From positions 1 to 5,522 of the forward strand of contig JAQSXN010000312.1 in NCBI GenBank assembly GCA_029256665.1: 5,522 nucleotides of DNA, in the 5' to 3' direction. This document shows, one piece after another, positions 5,378-5,522 of the stretch. Origin of the DNA: Paenibacillus sp. Its GTDB lineage: Bacteria > Bacillota > Bacilli > Paenibacillales > Paenibacillaceae. Position 1 is the first letter of the stretch; each line of letters begins with the position of its first letter. The position numbers and the translations under genes were made by a program. The notes below the pieces were generated by a model. That model was not told the origin of the DNA. It made no database searches and saw nothing but the letters and a program-made list of their open reading frames with translations.

Positions 5378-5458
5378 TCGATGCACCTCTTTTACTTAGG
5401 TTGAAGCCTTAGTATGGCACGCGCGCCGCTCGACCAACCATGCAAGGAACAAGGCGAG

Positions 5459-5479
5459 TCAACAAAATATCAACAAAAT
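5459..5479. repeat. Two TCAACAAAAT direct repeats at an 11-bp period
   Basis: TCAACAAAAT occurs at 5459-5468 and again at 5470-5479, one base apart, so the copies are offset by 11 bp, about one helical turn. They lie 82-102 bases upstream of the ATG at 5377. The spacing would suit a repressor or activator site, or an AT-rich upstream element. No good promoter hexamer pair could be placed beside them. Confidence 0.5.
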
Positions 5480-5522
5480 CTCTAACGGATACTTATGGAT
5501 GCAGCTCTTCGAGTTGTAAAAC

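Noticed and set aside
5378..5522. Possible sigma-B or sigma-A promoter for the stress protein 26-like gene
   Set aside because: TTGACT and TTGATA occur but without a -10 box at proper spacing, and there is no GTTTAA/GGGTAT pair. No coding frame is evident in this stretch either.

Overview
This window looks like a chromosomal segment from a moderately GC-rich Firmicute of the Bacillales, most likely Paenibacillus or a close relative. The basis is the gene content (glutamate racemase MurI/RacE, a DUF948 plus YtxH pair, a general stress protein 26-like flavoprotein, a DUF1450 protein, a HesB-like protein), strong AGGAGG-type ribosome binding sites, and intrinsic terminators ending in T runs. The taxon is inferred from gene style; no marker gene is present.

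All supported genes lie on the minus strand, so transcription runs from high to low coordinates. From the right: a pyridoxamine-phosphate-oxidase-fold stress protein (4880-5377) with its own terminator; a DUF948 membrane/coiled-coil gene (4200-4676) and a YtxH-domain gene (3561-4136), which form an envelope-stress-type pair; then murI (2542-3411) with a plausible promoter and a textbook terminator. Next comes an M14 zinc peptidase of the gamma-D-glutamyl-diamino-acid type (1371-2267), with a consensus -10 box that shows the longer upstream ATG is not its start. Below it lie three small genes: a DUF1232-like membrane protein (975-1208), a HesB/IscA-fold protein (594-896) and a DUF1450 cysteine protein (326-571). 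The last two are only 22 bp apart. A long hairpin (256-300) separates them from a two-helix membrane protein that runs off the left edge (1-204).

Functional themes are peptidoglycan D-glutamate metabolism (MurI makes D-Glu; the M14 enzyme probably cuts bonds at gamma-D-Glu), envelope or general stress (DUF948, YtxH, stress protein 26), and a small metal or Fe-S-looking pair (HesB-like plus DUF1450). The most unusual item is the HesB-like protein: where related IscA/HesB proteins carry cysteines it has a histidine cluster (HAHGDHAH) and a His-containing tail, so it may bind a different metal. I see no mobile element, CRISPR array, tRNA or rRNA, and no convincing plus-strand gene. Most of the window is ordinary core or near-core genome.
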